The notes under the pieces: generated by a model
Databases searched by the model: none
What the model was told of the DNA's origin: nothing
The model's input: the letters and a program-made list of their open reading frames with translations, nothing else
NCBI RefSeq assembly: GCF_900113835.1
Contig: NZ_FOQV01000003.1
Span: 496,001 to 560,000, forward strand
Direction: 5' to 3'
Source of the DNA: Allobosea sp. OK403
Lineage (GTDB): Bacteria > Pseudomonadota > Alphaproteobacteria > Rhizobiales > Beijerinckiaceae
Length of the DNA stretch: 64,000 nt
Shown here: piece by piece, positions 17,628 through 26,108 of the stretch
Layout of the letters: each line of letters starts with the position of its first letter
Numbering within the stretch: position 1 is the first letter of the stretch
Translations under genes and position numbers: made by a program

Positions 17628-17879
17628 ATGGACGTCCCAATCGGAGAGCGCTGGCAATCTTTCGTCGCAGCTGCGGTCGAGACCGGCCGCTATGTCTCGG
17701 CCAGCGACGTCGTCACCGAGGGGCTGCGCCTCGTGCAGGAGCGCGAGGAGCGGCTTCTGGTGCTGCGTCAAATGGTCGAGGAATCCATCGCGCGCGGCGG
17801 CTCGCATACAAGTGAAGAGGTCGCTGCGGCCATCGAAGCGGCCCTTGACGAGATCGACATGGCTGCTCCGAGCCGCTGA
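17628..17879 (+). CDS. parD: ParD-type antitoxin
   Basis: The 83-residue product opens MDVPIGERWQSFVAAAVETG and continues RYVSASDVVTEGLRLV, the ribbon-helix-helix DNA-binding domain of ParD antitoxins, with the C-terminal acidic tail that wraps the toxin. The ATG at 17628 has a textbook AAGGAGG eight bases upstream, deciding against the nine-codon-longer frame. Its stop overlaps the toxin start by one base. The pair normally represses its own promoter, which should lie in the short space after the methyltransferase gene. Confidence 0.93.
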   Translation: MDVPIGERWQSFVAAAVETGRYVSASDVVTEGLRLVQEREERLLVLRQMVEESIARGGSHTSEEVAAAIEAALDEIDMAAPSR

Positions 17880-18190
17880 TGCGGCGGCTTCGCTATAATG
17901 ACGCAGCGCGAGATGACCTTCTCGCGATAGCGCGATATATTCGCCTGAGCAGCGGCAACAGCGAAATTGCGCGTTCATTCGTAAGCGGCTTACGAATTCA
18001 GTGCGAGAAGATCGCTGCGTTGCCGGGAACGATTGGGCGGACTCGCTCCGAACTTCGGTCGGACCTTCGAAGCTTTGCCTTCAAGGGCTATGTCATCCTC
18101 TTCCGGTATGTCGAAGACACAGTCGGGATCGTCAATATCCTCGAACGCCATCGCGATATCGCAGCCGAGTTCAAGACCGAGCAGTCTTGA
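17879..18190 (+). CDS. parE: ParE-type toxin of the RelE/ParE superfamily
   Basis: This 103-residue protein has the RelE/ParE fold: N-terminal strand-helix RRLRYNDAARDDLLAIARYI, then RSFVSGLRIQCEKIAALPGT, RSDLRSFAFKGYVILFRYV and IVNILERHRDI. Family toxins of this branch inhibit DNA gyrase. It is coupled to the ParD gene by a TGATG overlap. The pair lies between the methyltransferase and Lhr-like helicase genes, as if inserted into the repair cluster. The helicase gene starts 52 bp later and may be transcribed with it. Confidence 0.93.
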   Translation: MRRLRYNDAARDDLLAIARYIRLSSGNSEIARSFVSGLRIQCEKIAALPGTIGRTRSELRSDLRSFAFKGYVILFRYVEDTVGIVNILERHRDIAAEFKTEQS

Positions 18191-18242
18191 CGTCCGCCAT
18201 TCCCCTTTCGTTCTCCTGCTCCAAGCTCTATCTCTGGAGCGC

Positions 18243-20729
18243 ATGGCCGCCCCCTCCCCGCTCCCGCCCGCCTTCTCCGCCTGGTTCGCCAGCCGCGGCT
18301 GGAGCGCGCGGCCACATCAGCTTGCCCTGCTGGAGGAGGCCCGCGCCGGGCGCTCGACCCTGCTCGTCGCGCCAACCGGCGCCGGCAAGACGCTCGCCGG
18401 TTTCCTGCCATCGCTGGTCGAGCTCACCGAGCCTGGCCGCGAGCGCGAGGGGCTGCACACGCTCTATATCTCGCCGCTGAAGGCGCTCGCCGTCGATATC
18501 GCGCGCAATCTGGAAATGCCGATCGCGGAGATGGGCCTGCCCATCAAGGTCGAGACCCGCACCGGCGACACCTCGGCGGCCAAGCGCACGCGCCAGATGG
18601 AGCGGCCGCCCGACATCCTACTGACGACGCCCGAGCAATTGGCGCTGCTGGTCTCGCATCGCGATGCAAAACCTTTCTTCGCAAGTTTGCGCCGCATCGT
18701 GCTCGACGAACTGCACGCGCTCGTCACCTCGAAGCGCGGCGACCTGCTCTCGCTCGACCTCGCCCGGCTGCGGACGCTCACACCGCAGGTCAGCGCCGTC
18801 GGCCTCTCCGCAACGGTGCGCGAGCCCGCCGACCTGCAGCGCTTCCTCGGGGGGACGCAGACCCCGGCCGGCCTCGTCACCGTCACCGGCGGGGCGAAGG
18901 CGCGCATCGGCATCCTGCAGACCGCAAGCCGCCTGCCGCTGGCCGGCCACACCACCGGCCACGCCATGGGCGAGATCTACAAGGCGATCGGCGCGCACAA
19001 GCTGACGCTGGTCTTCGTCAACACGCGCATGCAGGCGGAATTCGCCTTCCAGGCGCTGTGGAGCATCAATGACGACAACCTGCCGATCGCGCTGCATCAC
19101 GGCTCACTCGATGTCGCGCAGCGCCGCAAGGTCGAGGCGGCGATGGCAGCAGGCAAGCTCAAGGCCGTGGTCTGCACCGCGACGCTCGATCTCGGCATCG
19201 ATTGGGGCGATGTCGATCTCGTCGTCAATATCGGCGCACCCAAGGGGGCAAGCCGGTTGATGCAGCGCATCGGCCGCTCCAACCACCGCATGGACGAGCC
19301 TTCGCAAGCCCTACTGGTGCCCTCCAACCGCTTCGAGCTGCTGGAGTGCAAGGCCGCGCTCGATGCCGTGGCGGAGGCTGCCCAGGACACGGCCGAGCCG
19401 CGCATCGGGGCGCTCGACGTGCTGGCCCAGCATGTCCTCGGCGTCGCCTGCTCCGATGGGTTCGAGGCCGAGGCGCTCTATGAGGAAGTCCGCACCGCCT
19501 CGCCCTATGCCGGGCTGACGCGGGCCGATTTCGACGCGGTGGTGAATTTCGTCGCAACCGGCGGCTATGCGCTGCGGTCCTATGAGCGCTTCGCCAAGCT
19601 GCGGCAGGACAAGGCCGGGCTTTGGCGCGCGAGCGATGCCCGCGTGATCCAGCAATACCGCATGAATGTCGGCACCATCGTCGAATCGACCATGCTCAAG
19701 GTCCGGCTCGGGCGGGCGCGAGCGGCTAAGCCCGGCCAGCCCTCCCGGATCACCAGCGGCGGCCGGATGCTGGGCGAAATCGAGGAGTATTTTGCGGAGA
19801 CGATGACGCCCAGTGACACCTTCATCTTCGCCGGCGAGGTGCTGCGCTTCGAGGGCATCAATGGCAATGAGGCGATCTGCTCGCGCGCCCCGCCCGGCAC
19901 CGACCCGAAGATCCCGTCCTATAATGGCGGAAAATTCCCGCTCTCGACCTTTCTGGCCGCCCGGGTCCGCGCCATGCTGGCGAACCCCAAGGAATGGACC
20001 GCGCTGCCAGAGGAGGTCTCGTCCTGGCTGCATGCACAGCGCTTGAAATCGCGCCTGCCCAAGCCCGGCGAACTCCTGGTCGAGACCTTTCCGCGCGGCG
20101 GCAAGTTCTACCTCGTCGCCTACCCCTTCGAGGGCCGCCTCGCCCATCAGACGCTCGGCATGCTGCTGACGCGGCGGCTGGAGCGGGCGCGGATGCGGCC
20201 GCTCGGCTTCGTCTGCAATGATTACGGCATCGCGGTCTGGGGGCTCGGCGACATGACGGCCGCGATCGCGCGCGGGGCGCTCAGCCTCGACGAGCTCTTC
20301 GCGCAGGACATGCTCGGCGACGATCTGGAGGCGTGGCTGGCCGAATCGGCCTTGATGAAGCGCACCTTCCGTAGCTGCGCCGTCATTGCGGGCCTGATCG
20401 AGCGGCGTTTTCCCGGCCAGGAAAAAAGCGGCCGCCAGGTCACGATGTCGACCGACCTGGTCTATGATGTGCTGCGCCGGCACGAGCCTGAGCATGTGCT
20501 GCTCAAGGCCGCGCGCGCCGACGCCGCCACGGGCTTGCTCGACATCCAGCGGCTTGGTCAGATGCTGACACGAATCAGCGGCCATATCGTGCATCAGCCG
20601 CTGGACCATGTTTCGCCGCTCTCGGTCTCCGTGATGCTCGAGATCGGGCGCGAGGCGGTCTATGGCGAAGCAGCCGACGAGATATTGGCGGAAGCCGAAG
20701 CGATGCTGATCGAGGAGGCGATGGCGTGA
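18243..20729 (+). CDS. Lhr-like ligase-associated DEXH-box helicase
   Basis: The 828-residue protein is a superfamily 2 helicase of the Lhr-core type. Walker A reads APTGAGKTLAGF, motif II VLDELHALV, motif III LSATVR, and the second RecA domain has CTATLDLGIDWGDVD and MQRIGRSNHR; a winged-helix and DUF4145-free Lhr C-terminal domain fill residues after about 400. It is the helicase partner of the ligase, exonuclease and PdeM genes in the ligase-associated repair set. The ATG at 18243 has GGAG just before it; the longer frame back to 18033 runs through parE and is rejected. Its stop overlaps the GTG of the next gene by four bases (GTGA). Confidence 0.94.
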   Translation: MAAPSPLPPAFSAWFASRGWSARPHQLALLEEARAGRSTLLVAPTGAGKTLAGFLPSLVELTEPGREREGLHTLYISPLKALAVDIARNLEMPIAEMGLPIKVETRTGDTSAAKRTRQMERPPDILLTTPEQLALLVSHRDAKPFFASLRRIVLDELHALVTSKRGDLLSLDLARLRTLTPQVSAVGLSATVREPADLQRFLGGTQTPAGLVTVTGGAKARIGILQTASRLPLAGHTTGHAMGEIYKAIGAHKLTLVFVNTRMQAEFAFQALWSINDDNLPIALHHGSLDVAQRRKVEAAMAAGKLKAVVCTATLDLGIDWGDVDLVVNIGAPKGASRLMQRIGRSNHRMDEPSQALLVPSNRFELLECKAALDAVAEAAQDTAEPRIGALDVLAQHVLGVACSDGFEAEALYEEVRTASPYAGLTRADFDAVVNFVATGGYALRSYERFAKLRQDKAGLWRASDARVIQQYRMNVGTIVESTMLKVRLGRARAAKPGQPSRITSGGRMLGEIEEYFAETMTPSDTFIFAGEVLRFEGINGNEAICSRAPPGTDPKIPSYNGGKFPLSTFLAARVRAMLANPKEWTALPEEVSSWLHAQRLKSRLPKPGELLVETFPRGGKFYLVAYPFEGRLAHQTLGMLLTRRLERARMRPLGFVCNDYGIAVWGLGDMTAAIARGALSLDELFAQDMLGDDLEAWLAESALMKRTFRSCAVIAGLIERRFPGQEKSGRQVTMSTDLVYDVLRRHEPEHVLLKAARADAATGLLDIQRLGQMLTRISGHIVHQPLDHVSPLSVSVMLEIGREAVYGEAADEILAEAEAMLIEEAMA

Positions 20730-21460
20730 CCCTGCAGGCACGATCTTGGGTTGCACGATCTTGGGCGGACCAGACGCAAGGATCGACTCCGGCCTTCATG
20801 CTGGGGCGATTGGCGCTCATGCCCGATCTGTCAGGCGCGCTCTGGCTGCCCGACGAGCGCACGCTTGTCGTCGCCGACCTGCATCTGGAGAAGGGCTCGG
20901 CCTATGCGGCGCGCGGCGTCTTCCTGCCGCCCTATGATTCGGCTGCGACGCTGGCTGCGCTCGCGGCCGCGATCCTGCGCCATGCGCCGGCCCGCGTGAT
21001 CGCGCTCGGCGACAGCTTTCACGATATCCACGCCGAAAGCCGCATCGCGCCCGCCAACCTCGCGACATTGCGCCAGCTCCAGCAGGGCCGCGACTGGCTC
21101 TGGATCACCGGCAATCATGATCGCGAGATCGGCCCAGCCATGGGCGGCGAGACGGCGGCCGGCATCGAGATCTCCGGCGTCACCCTGCGTCACGAGCCCG
21201 ACGCCAGCGAGGCCGGTTTCGAGATCGCCGGCCATCTCCACCCGGCCGCAAAAGTCAGGATGCGCGGGCGCGCCTTGCGGCGGCGTTGCTTCGCCTTGTC
21301 GCCGCATCGCTGCATCATGCCGGCGATGGGCGCCTATGCCGGCGGCCTGAACCTGCGCGACGCCGCCTTCCGGCCGTTGTTCCTGGAGGGCCTGAGCGCC
21401 CATCTGCTCGGCGACGGCCGGCTCTTCCGCATTGATGAGCGGTTGCTGTTAGCTGATTGA
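20726..21460 (+). CDS. pdeM: ligase-associated metallophosphoesterase PdeM
   Basis: The 244-residue product is a calcineurin-like metallophosphoesterase with all the usual blocks: VVADLHLEKG, LGDSFHDIH, ITGNHDRE and AGHLHPAAK. This family member travels with the Lhr-type helicase and the ATP ligase and is called PdeM, a putative endonuclease/phosphodiesterase. It begins with GTG overlapping the helicase stop, so the two are translated together. The first 25 residues before MLGRLALMPD are less conserved in appearance, and a start at an internal ATG is possible. It is the last gene before the tRNA-Thr island. Confidence 0.92.
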   Translation: MTLQARSWVARSWADQTQGSTPAFMLGRLALMPDLSGALWLPDERTLVVADLHLEKGSAYAARGVFLPPYDSAATLAALAAAILRHAPARVIALGDSFHDIHAESRIAPANLATLRQLQQGRDWLWITGNHDREIGPAMGGETAAGIEISGVTLRHEPDASEAGFEIAGHLHPAAKVRMRGRALRRRCFALSPHRCIMPAMGAYAGGLNLRDAAFRPLFLEGLSAHLLGDGRLFRIDERLLLAD

Positions 21461-21576
21461 GCTTCCCGGGTTGCATAGGCCGGGAGCTTGTGGCATCAGG
21501 ACGCCGCTTCGGAACGACGCCCGCTCTGGCAATCGCTTCTCGCGACTTGCCAGACGCATCAAGGCCGATCGATCCT

Positions 21577-21651
21577 GCTGCGGTAGCTCAGTGGTAGAGC
21601 ACTCCATTGGTAATGGAGAGGTCGAGAGTTCAATCCTCTCTCGCAGCACCA
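21577..21651 (+). tRNA. tRNA-Thr (anticodon GGT)
   Basis: The cloverleaf is clear: acceptor arms GCTGCGG and TCGCAGC (one G-T pair), D arm around TAGCTCAGTGGTAGAGCA, anticodon stem CTCCA/TGGAG enclosing loop TTGGTAA with anticodon GGT, and a T arm with GTTCAAT. Discriminator A and CCA are encoded. The anticodon reads ACC and ACT threonine codons. Its 3' end is repeated at 25807-25822 and served as an integration site. Confidence 0.96.
21636..21651 (+). repeat. attL: 3' end of tRNA-Thr
   Basis: The 16-bp sequence CTCTCTCGCAGCACCA forms the 3' part of the tRNA T arm, acceptor strand and CCA. An identical copy lies at 25807-25822 in the same orientation. The tRNA itself remains intact, as usual for tRNA-targeted integration. 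Confidence 0.7.
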
Positions 21652-21719
21652 TCGCCCCAAGCGAATTCCTGCGCTTAGACAGGGGCTTGCGACTGGTGCT
21701 GTGGCGCCCATGGTGATAC

Positions 21720-22013
21720 ATGAGGTCATACGCAGTGGTGAAAATCGTACTCGACCTCGGGTTCCTCAAGGTGTCCGCAAGCTACCTTCAACGACGGCCA
21801 TCTGGCCGAATCTACTACTATCGTCATATTCCTGAGGACGTGCGGGGTCACTTCGGCAAAAAGCGCTTCCGAGTTGAGAGCCTCAAGACCAACGATGACC
21901 GTGTTGCCCTCAAGCGTGCAGCCGCTCTACCGTTACCGGATATTGGGGGGGGGGGGCACCATTCAACTTCGATAACCACACAATCCACGAAAGCGACCTA
22001 TCGACCTCTGTAA
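21720..22013 (+). pseudogene. tyrosine-integrase N-terminal fragment
   Basis: The 97-codon frame contains YLQRRPSGRIYYYRHIPEDV and then RGHFGKKRFRVESLKTND, a pattern typical of the N terminus of alphaproteobacterial phage/island tyrosine recombinases (basic SAM-like and core-binding start). The similarity ends around 21940 at a run of 12 G (21945-21956); the catalytic domain with its Arg-His-Arg-Tyr residues is absent and the remaining codons look like random extension. It lies directly after the tRNA, where an island integrase is expected. It is therefore a truncated, inactive integrase. Confidence 0.6.
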
Positions 22014-23713
22014 CGCTCAGTCCTTTTGATCTCTGTCTCGATAATGCCCTTTAGTTGTGGGTACTTAAGGCTAAAAAACTCCCGACTGTCATTAAGGCGA
22101 TACGGGGTTAGTAGGGCGTGAACACCTTTCTCCAGTGCGGCCGGGTCGGGGTGCTGCCAAGCATCAACCACAACGAAGGATAGCGGCACTCCTGTGGCTA
22201 AAGAAAGCTCACGCGCCCGCTGCTCAGCACTGTTTGATGTCCAGCCGACCTTATAAATTTCTTCTTTCATAGCTGCGCAGCGCATAACGTAAAGAACGCT
22301 TGCGTTCTGTTTCCGATTTTCACTAAGATCTGGTTCGTGAGAAGCTCGAATATAGTCAGAAATTTGTATTTTCGCTGCGGCTACGGAAGATTTGATGTAG
22401 ACTGATTTTGGATGATCAGCTCGCGCTCGCCATTTGTTCGTGACTTTAACCCACGTTCGGCCTTTAATTTGGTTGCCGTCTCGGTCGCGACCATAGCTTT
22501 CGGGAGCAATTCTTCGCCAATGCCCTTCGGTCTCTACGTCAAGATGAGGCGAGGTATAGGACCGGAGGACGCTTTGATTAATATCGGAAACCTCGATCGA
22601 CGTGACGTGCTTAAATCGAGCCCCTATTCCTTGACCGCCTTTTGCTCCCTTAGGCATGGCCTTCATGTCAGGGGCGAAAGAACTCAACGGAATTGTAAGT
22701 TTAAATCTAAAGTATGAAAATAATTGCAAGAATCCCTCGGCCATATTCCACATAACGGAAGCGCTTTCGATCCTATCTCTCATCGTATTCAGGATCTCTT
22801 CGCGCTCAGAAACATCCGATATGCCCGAGAAAACCTCAGGGTCGTCACAATAAAGGTGAAATGTATTCTCGCTTTCCTGCATATGGCAGCGCGCTACGTG
22901 CTTGAATGTTATCAGATCAGTTTCGCCTGCGACAATAGTCCTTATTGCAGTTTGAGTGCCTTCAAGCGCAAGCGGCGCACCTGAACGCCCATTTTGCCGC
23001 TGTGCTATCTCATCAATGAACTTGCGCTTTTCAGGGGGCACCCCCGAAGGATCGAGGATGAATTCATCGTTTACGCGCTCATTCCACTCGCTTTCAGAAA
23101 GTATTTCGCCGCCGAGGACAAACCAATGGATCGAATTACCATGTCGAACCATTGAGAAACCCGATATGACAAACTCCCTGCCTTCTGGCGTCATGTATGT
23201 AAAGTCAGTAAGAGCTCCATTCTGCGTGAAGTTATAAATGACCCCTTCCGGCAAAACAGCCAAATCAGAGATTGTAAATTGCGGCGTATCTTTAGATGTC
23301 AAATAATCAAAAAAATCCGAAACGCTAAACAAATGATCAATTTCAGCCAAGGGCTCAATATAAGGAGCCGTGGATCTTTCTATCAATTTAATCGAACAAA
23401 ATGGCTCAAAGTAATTAAAACTTGCCGGTTGAGTCAATAGGCCCGATGATGCGTATCGGTGCGTATATTCAATAGAGAATTGACGTATCAAAGCGTCGAC
23501 TTGATATCCTACGCCGCTGTTTTTAATAGAGTTCATAATATTGATATATTTTTTACCTATTCGTTGCCCTTCGACCTTCATCTTCCGGCGAATGTGACGG
23601 GGTATCTTTTGTAGGCGCTCATCTTCCCCCTTGGAATTTAGAAAAAGCCGATGATCGAGCGCTGCGAGAGGTGGAACCTTATAGAGTTCCCCGAAGCGTT
23701 TTTCTCGATTCAT
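21998..23713 (-). CDS. T5orf172/GIY-YIG-type domain protein with unknown N-terminal region
   Basis: This is a 571-residue protein with lower GC than its surroundings. The last 100 residues carry a T5orf172/MUG113-type domain of the GIY-YIG nuclease group: VLYVMRCAAMKEEIYKVGWT, SNSAEQRARELS, then ALEKGVHALLTPYR and SREFF. That pattern (Tyr, Lys-x-Gly-x-Thr, Arg, Glu, His, Arg-Glu-Phe-Phe) is the family fingerprint. The first 470 residues are not recognised; they contain no membrane segment and are rich in charged and aromatic residues. The ATG follows GAGG. It sits in the tRNA-Thr island on the same strand as the ApeA-like gene, so a phage-defence or DNA-processing role is plausible, not shown. 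Confidence 0.75.
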   Translation of the reverse strand: MNREKRFGELYKVPPLAALDHRLFLNSKGEDERLQKIPRHIRRKMKVEGQRIGKKYINIMNSIKNSGVGYQVDALIRQFSIEYTHRYASSGLLTQPASFNYFEPFCSIKLIERSTAPYIEPLAEIDHLFSVSDFFDYLTSKDTPQFTISDLAVLPEGVIYNFTQNGALTDFTYMTPEGREFVISGFSMVRHGNSIHWFVLGGEILSESEWNERVNDEFILDPSGVPPEKRKFIDEIAQRQNGRSGAPLALEGTQTAIRTIVAGETDLITFKHVARCHMQESENTFHLYCDDPEVFSGISDVSEREEILNTMRDRIESASVMWNMAEGFLQLFSYFRFKLTIPLSSFAPDMKAMPKGAKGGQGIGARFKHVTSIEVSDINQSVLRSYTSPHLDVETEGHWRRIAPESYGRDRDGNQIKGRTWVKVTNKWRARADHPKSVYIKSSVAAAKIQISDYIRASHEPDLSENRKQNASVLYVMRCAAMKEEIYKVGWTSNSAEQRARELSLATGVPLSFVVVDAWQHPDPAALEKGVHALLTPYRLNDSREFFSLKYPQLKGIIETEIKRTERYRGR

Positions 23714-24121
23714 TGAGCATCCTCACCTTCAGCGCCCGACCAGATCACACAGATTGAGGATGAACAACCCGCCCAAAGAGCTGCCGGCTGACCTTGAACC
23801 GACGATGGGGGCAGGCCATTGAACAACGCGGCCCCAAAGGCTCCTGAGGGCTTCAATGAGGACTCTATGGCGGTCACAGAGGCTCATATGACGTCGCGCT
23901 CTACGAGGCCAAGGGGGACTCACGAGAGGCCATCCGCATGCTGTCGACGGGACTCGGCCATTATGGCGCTCGACGGCGATGCAGCGAGTTCCAAGGGCTT
24001 CCTGAGAGGCAGGCTCTAGGAGAGGAGCAGAAGGCCTCCATGGATCGAGGAGGTCTGACAGTTCGTAGCCACGGAAGCGCCGCCCTATTGGAAGCGACCC
24101 GCCTAACAGGACAGCGTCGGC
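23714..24121. other. 408-bp non-coding stretch inside the island
   Basis: No gene is supported here. The frame reading YDVALYEAKGDSREAIRMLS (about 23888-23947, plus strand) looks protein-like for a short distance but has neither a good start nor a domain, and may be a decayed remnant. GC content is higher than in the two flanking genes. The promoter of the GIY-YIG-type gene should lie in the left end. Confidence 0.35.
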
Positions 24122-25561
24122 CTAAACGGGAACCCGGTCTTCCACTTGAGGCTTGAGTCCTTCTCGCCTTGCGAACCATCGAAATTTGTAAGCAGACGTC
24201 CCTTTTGTCAGCCATCGCTCGACAATAGAATGTGGCAATCCTATCTCAATAAGAATCTTTGCATGATACAGATGTGATAGAATCTCGTTTTTAACGGCCA
24301 AAGACCGAAGTGCATCTGTCGCAATCTTAGGATTATCGATCTTGCCATGATGAGACAGTGAATTTCGAATAGCCGCACATTTAGTGGCGAATTCATCTAA
24401 GCTAGATTTCGCGACGCCAGACGGGATTTTATCTAACGTCTCTTTGAGCCGTTCCGACAGGCTGGGCTCAGAAAAATTCCTCATACGCTTATTCAGCCAA
24501 TTTCGGTCTTCTGGTTTCGTAATACAGGCCAAAATGCGCTGTATCTTATCGCTATAAGCTTGATTTGCTTTCAGCGGATAAAGGTTGCGGTGCAGGGCCT
24601 CAAGTCCTGATATAAGGCTAAAAAATCGCTGCTCATTATATGAACGAACACCTCGTCGAGTAGAAAGATACAAATATATGCCGGGACCTAGCGATTCCCG
24701 CTTTTGCAGCCATGCGAAGAAGATGTTTCCGAACTGCTCATCGATATCTCGGAATGACGCGATGCAATCATAATAATTGGGAGGTGGATTTTCTGCATAT
24801 GTACGATAGCAATATGCTGTGCACCTCTGACCGTTCGTAAGCGTTAAATCTGGCCAGCCCGCTTGATATTCTGATGACGTCAACAGTATCATGATGTCTT
24901 GAATGAGGCCGTATATCCTTATCGCCCCTTCAAAATCGACGAACCTGCGTATCCTATAGCTAAGTTCAGCTATTTCTCGCAGATCAGTTCCGCGCATGCT
25001 CAGATTTCCTCGCCCTTCCATCTCAAGATGCCGAGATATCTTTACCGTGCCACTTGAACCTGAATAGATTCGCGGAGATTGTCTCTTATAGATAAATTTA
25101 GGCTTACCTTTGAATCGTCCCTCAAAAAAAGGCCCGCTAACAAGCCATTCTTCGTATCCTTCCAAAGGAAAATGGATGCTTTTGATATTCAGAACGGCCG
25201 GCACGCTTCTGTTAGATATAACGCATCTCAACGCAGAGAAGGTATCATAACTTATCCCGCGGCTATTATATGTAGTGCCACTGCTTCGCTGAACGTCCTC
25301 AGCAAGTAGATACCGCGTCTTATCGCGGAGAATCCCAGCGATCTTTAAATCTGGCGCCAACTCCTGATCTTCACCTCGAAAAATTGCGTCCCTATCCGAT
25401 GGGAGGACGCCATCAAGATCGATGCTAATCCGCCCTTCTGGGCTGATGCTAAGCAGGCCCGCAACGTAATTTTCGGGAGCAACTTTTCCTTCTGGAATCT
25501 TTTCATCGGCCCACCAGAACCAGCCTCGTTCTTTTAGCAAAATGAGCCCCCACCCTCGCAT
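24122..25561 (-). CDS. ApeA-like HEPN-domain anti-phage protein
   Basis: The 479-residue product fits the ApeA layout. An N-terminal beta-rich domain starts GWFWWADEKIPEGKVAPENY and continues VAGLLSISPEGRISIDLDG, as in the family's N-terminal domain, and a C-terminal helical HEPN domain carries the RNase motif RX4H as RNSLSHHG (Arg399, His404). ApeA proteins are reported anti-phage effectors, and HEPN domains of this kind cut RNA, so an abortive-infection role is the likely function. The frame could begin 12 codons earlier at a TTG; the ATG at 25561 is preferred because the domain begins just after it. It lies within the tRNA-Thr att repeats and is AT-richer than the core genes, consistent with transfer. 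Confidence 0.72.
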   Translation of the reverse strand: MRGWGLILLKERGWFWWADEKIPEGKVAPENYVAGLLSISPEGRISIDLDGVLPSDRDAIFRGEDQELAPDLKIAGILRDKTRYLLAEDVQRSSGTTYNSRGISYDTFSALRCVISNRSVPAVLNIKSIHFPLEGYEEWLVSGPFFEGRFKGKPKFIYKRQSPRIYSGSSGTVKISRHLEMEGRGNLSMRGTDLREIAELSYRIRRFVDFEGAIRIYGLIQDIMILLTSSEYQAGWPDLTLTNGQRCTAYCYRTYAENPPPNYYDCIASFRDIDEQFGNIFFAWLQKRESLGPGIYLYLSTRRGVRSYNEQRFFSLISGLEALHRNLYPLKANQAYSDKIQRILACITKPEDRNWLNKRMRNFSEPSLSERLKETLDKIPSGVAKSSLDEFATKCAAIRNSLSHHGKIDNPKIATDALRSLAVKNEILSHLYHAKILIEIGLPHSIVERWLTKGTSAYKFRWFARREGLKPQVEDRVPV

Positions 25562-25806
25562 GACCGGCACCCACGAAGGGGCCGCATCGCAGGCCAATTT
25601 TATAGACCGCGGGCCACAGATACCAAGCTGTGCGGTACCCTATGGCTGCCGAGGGCTTGCCTTTCTCAGCAAGCGCGAGCGTAGGGACTTCGCCTTGCGG
25701 TACACGGGGCCTTTAGGTAGAACAACTGGTGATACAACGTATTTCGACCGATCAATTGAATTCAGTACTATCAACATGTTAGAGTCATAGTTCAATAGTC
25801 GAAACG

Positions 25807-25822
25807 CTCTCTCGCAGCACCA
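25807..25822 (+). repeat. attR: direct repeat of the tRNA-Thr 3' end
   Basis: CTCTCTCGCAGCACCA is identical to 21636-21651 and in the same orientation. No second tRNA is present here. An AGTTCAAT, as in the tRNA T arm, lies 10 bp further upstream than in the tRNA, suggesting a small insertion or a second recombination event at this end. Confidence 0.68.
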
Positions 25823-25903
25823 GCAAACTCATTGAAGTTAAATTAGAATTTTCCCGCGTGGCACCCCCCCCACGCCAAGCGATCAGATGCAGAAGCTTGC
25901 TGA

Positions 25904-25930
25904 AAAACGCGCCTATTGCGGCGCGTTTTT
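25904..25930. terminator. Rho-independent terminator-like hairpin
   Basis: AAAACGCGCC (25904-25913) and GGCGCGTTTT (25920-25929) form a perfect 10-bp stem with a six-base loop, followed by T on the plus strand and preceded by A on the other side, so it could act in both directions. No annotated gene ends directly at it; it may protect the chromosome side of the island or be left over from a lost gene. Confidence 0.55.
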
Positions 25931-26108
25931 GACACGCTGGAATCGTGCTTCGCTCTTGATGAACCAACGCGCCCACCATTCGAGCTGAGCATCTGCAGAG
26001 GGGTTAAGCTAACTGCGGACAACCGGGATAAGGTCGTGCGATGCGAGGCTCCCTGCCCTATGGTTATCGCGGGAAGCACTTTCGAATGGTAATAGGCAGC
26101 ACTGGACC

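Larger units (their letters stand above)
21636..25822. mobile_element. integrative element remnant at tRNA-Thr
   Basis: The last 16 bases of tRNA-Thr (21636-21651) recur at 25807-25822, framing about 4.2 kb. Inside are an integrase N-terminal fragment beginning 69 bp after the tRNA, two leftward genes (GIY-YIG-type and ApeA-like) and a non-coding stretch. The two genes are clearly AT-richer than the neighbourhood. This is the structure expected of a small genomic island that used the tRNA as attachment site and later lost most of its integrase. The upstream AGTTCAAT of the tRNA T arm is also present before the right copy, with extra bases between, so the right junction may be rearranged. Confidence 0.72.
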
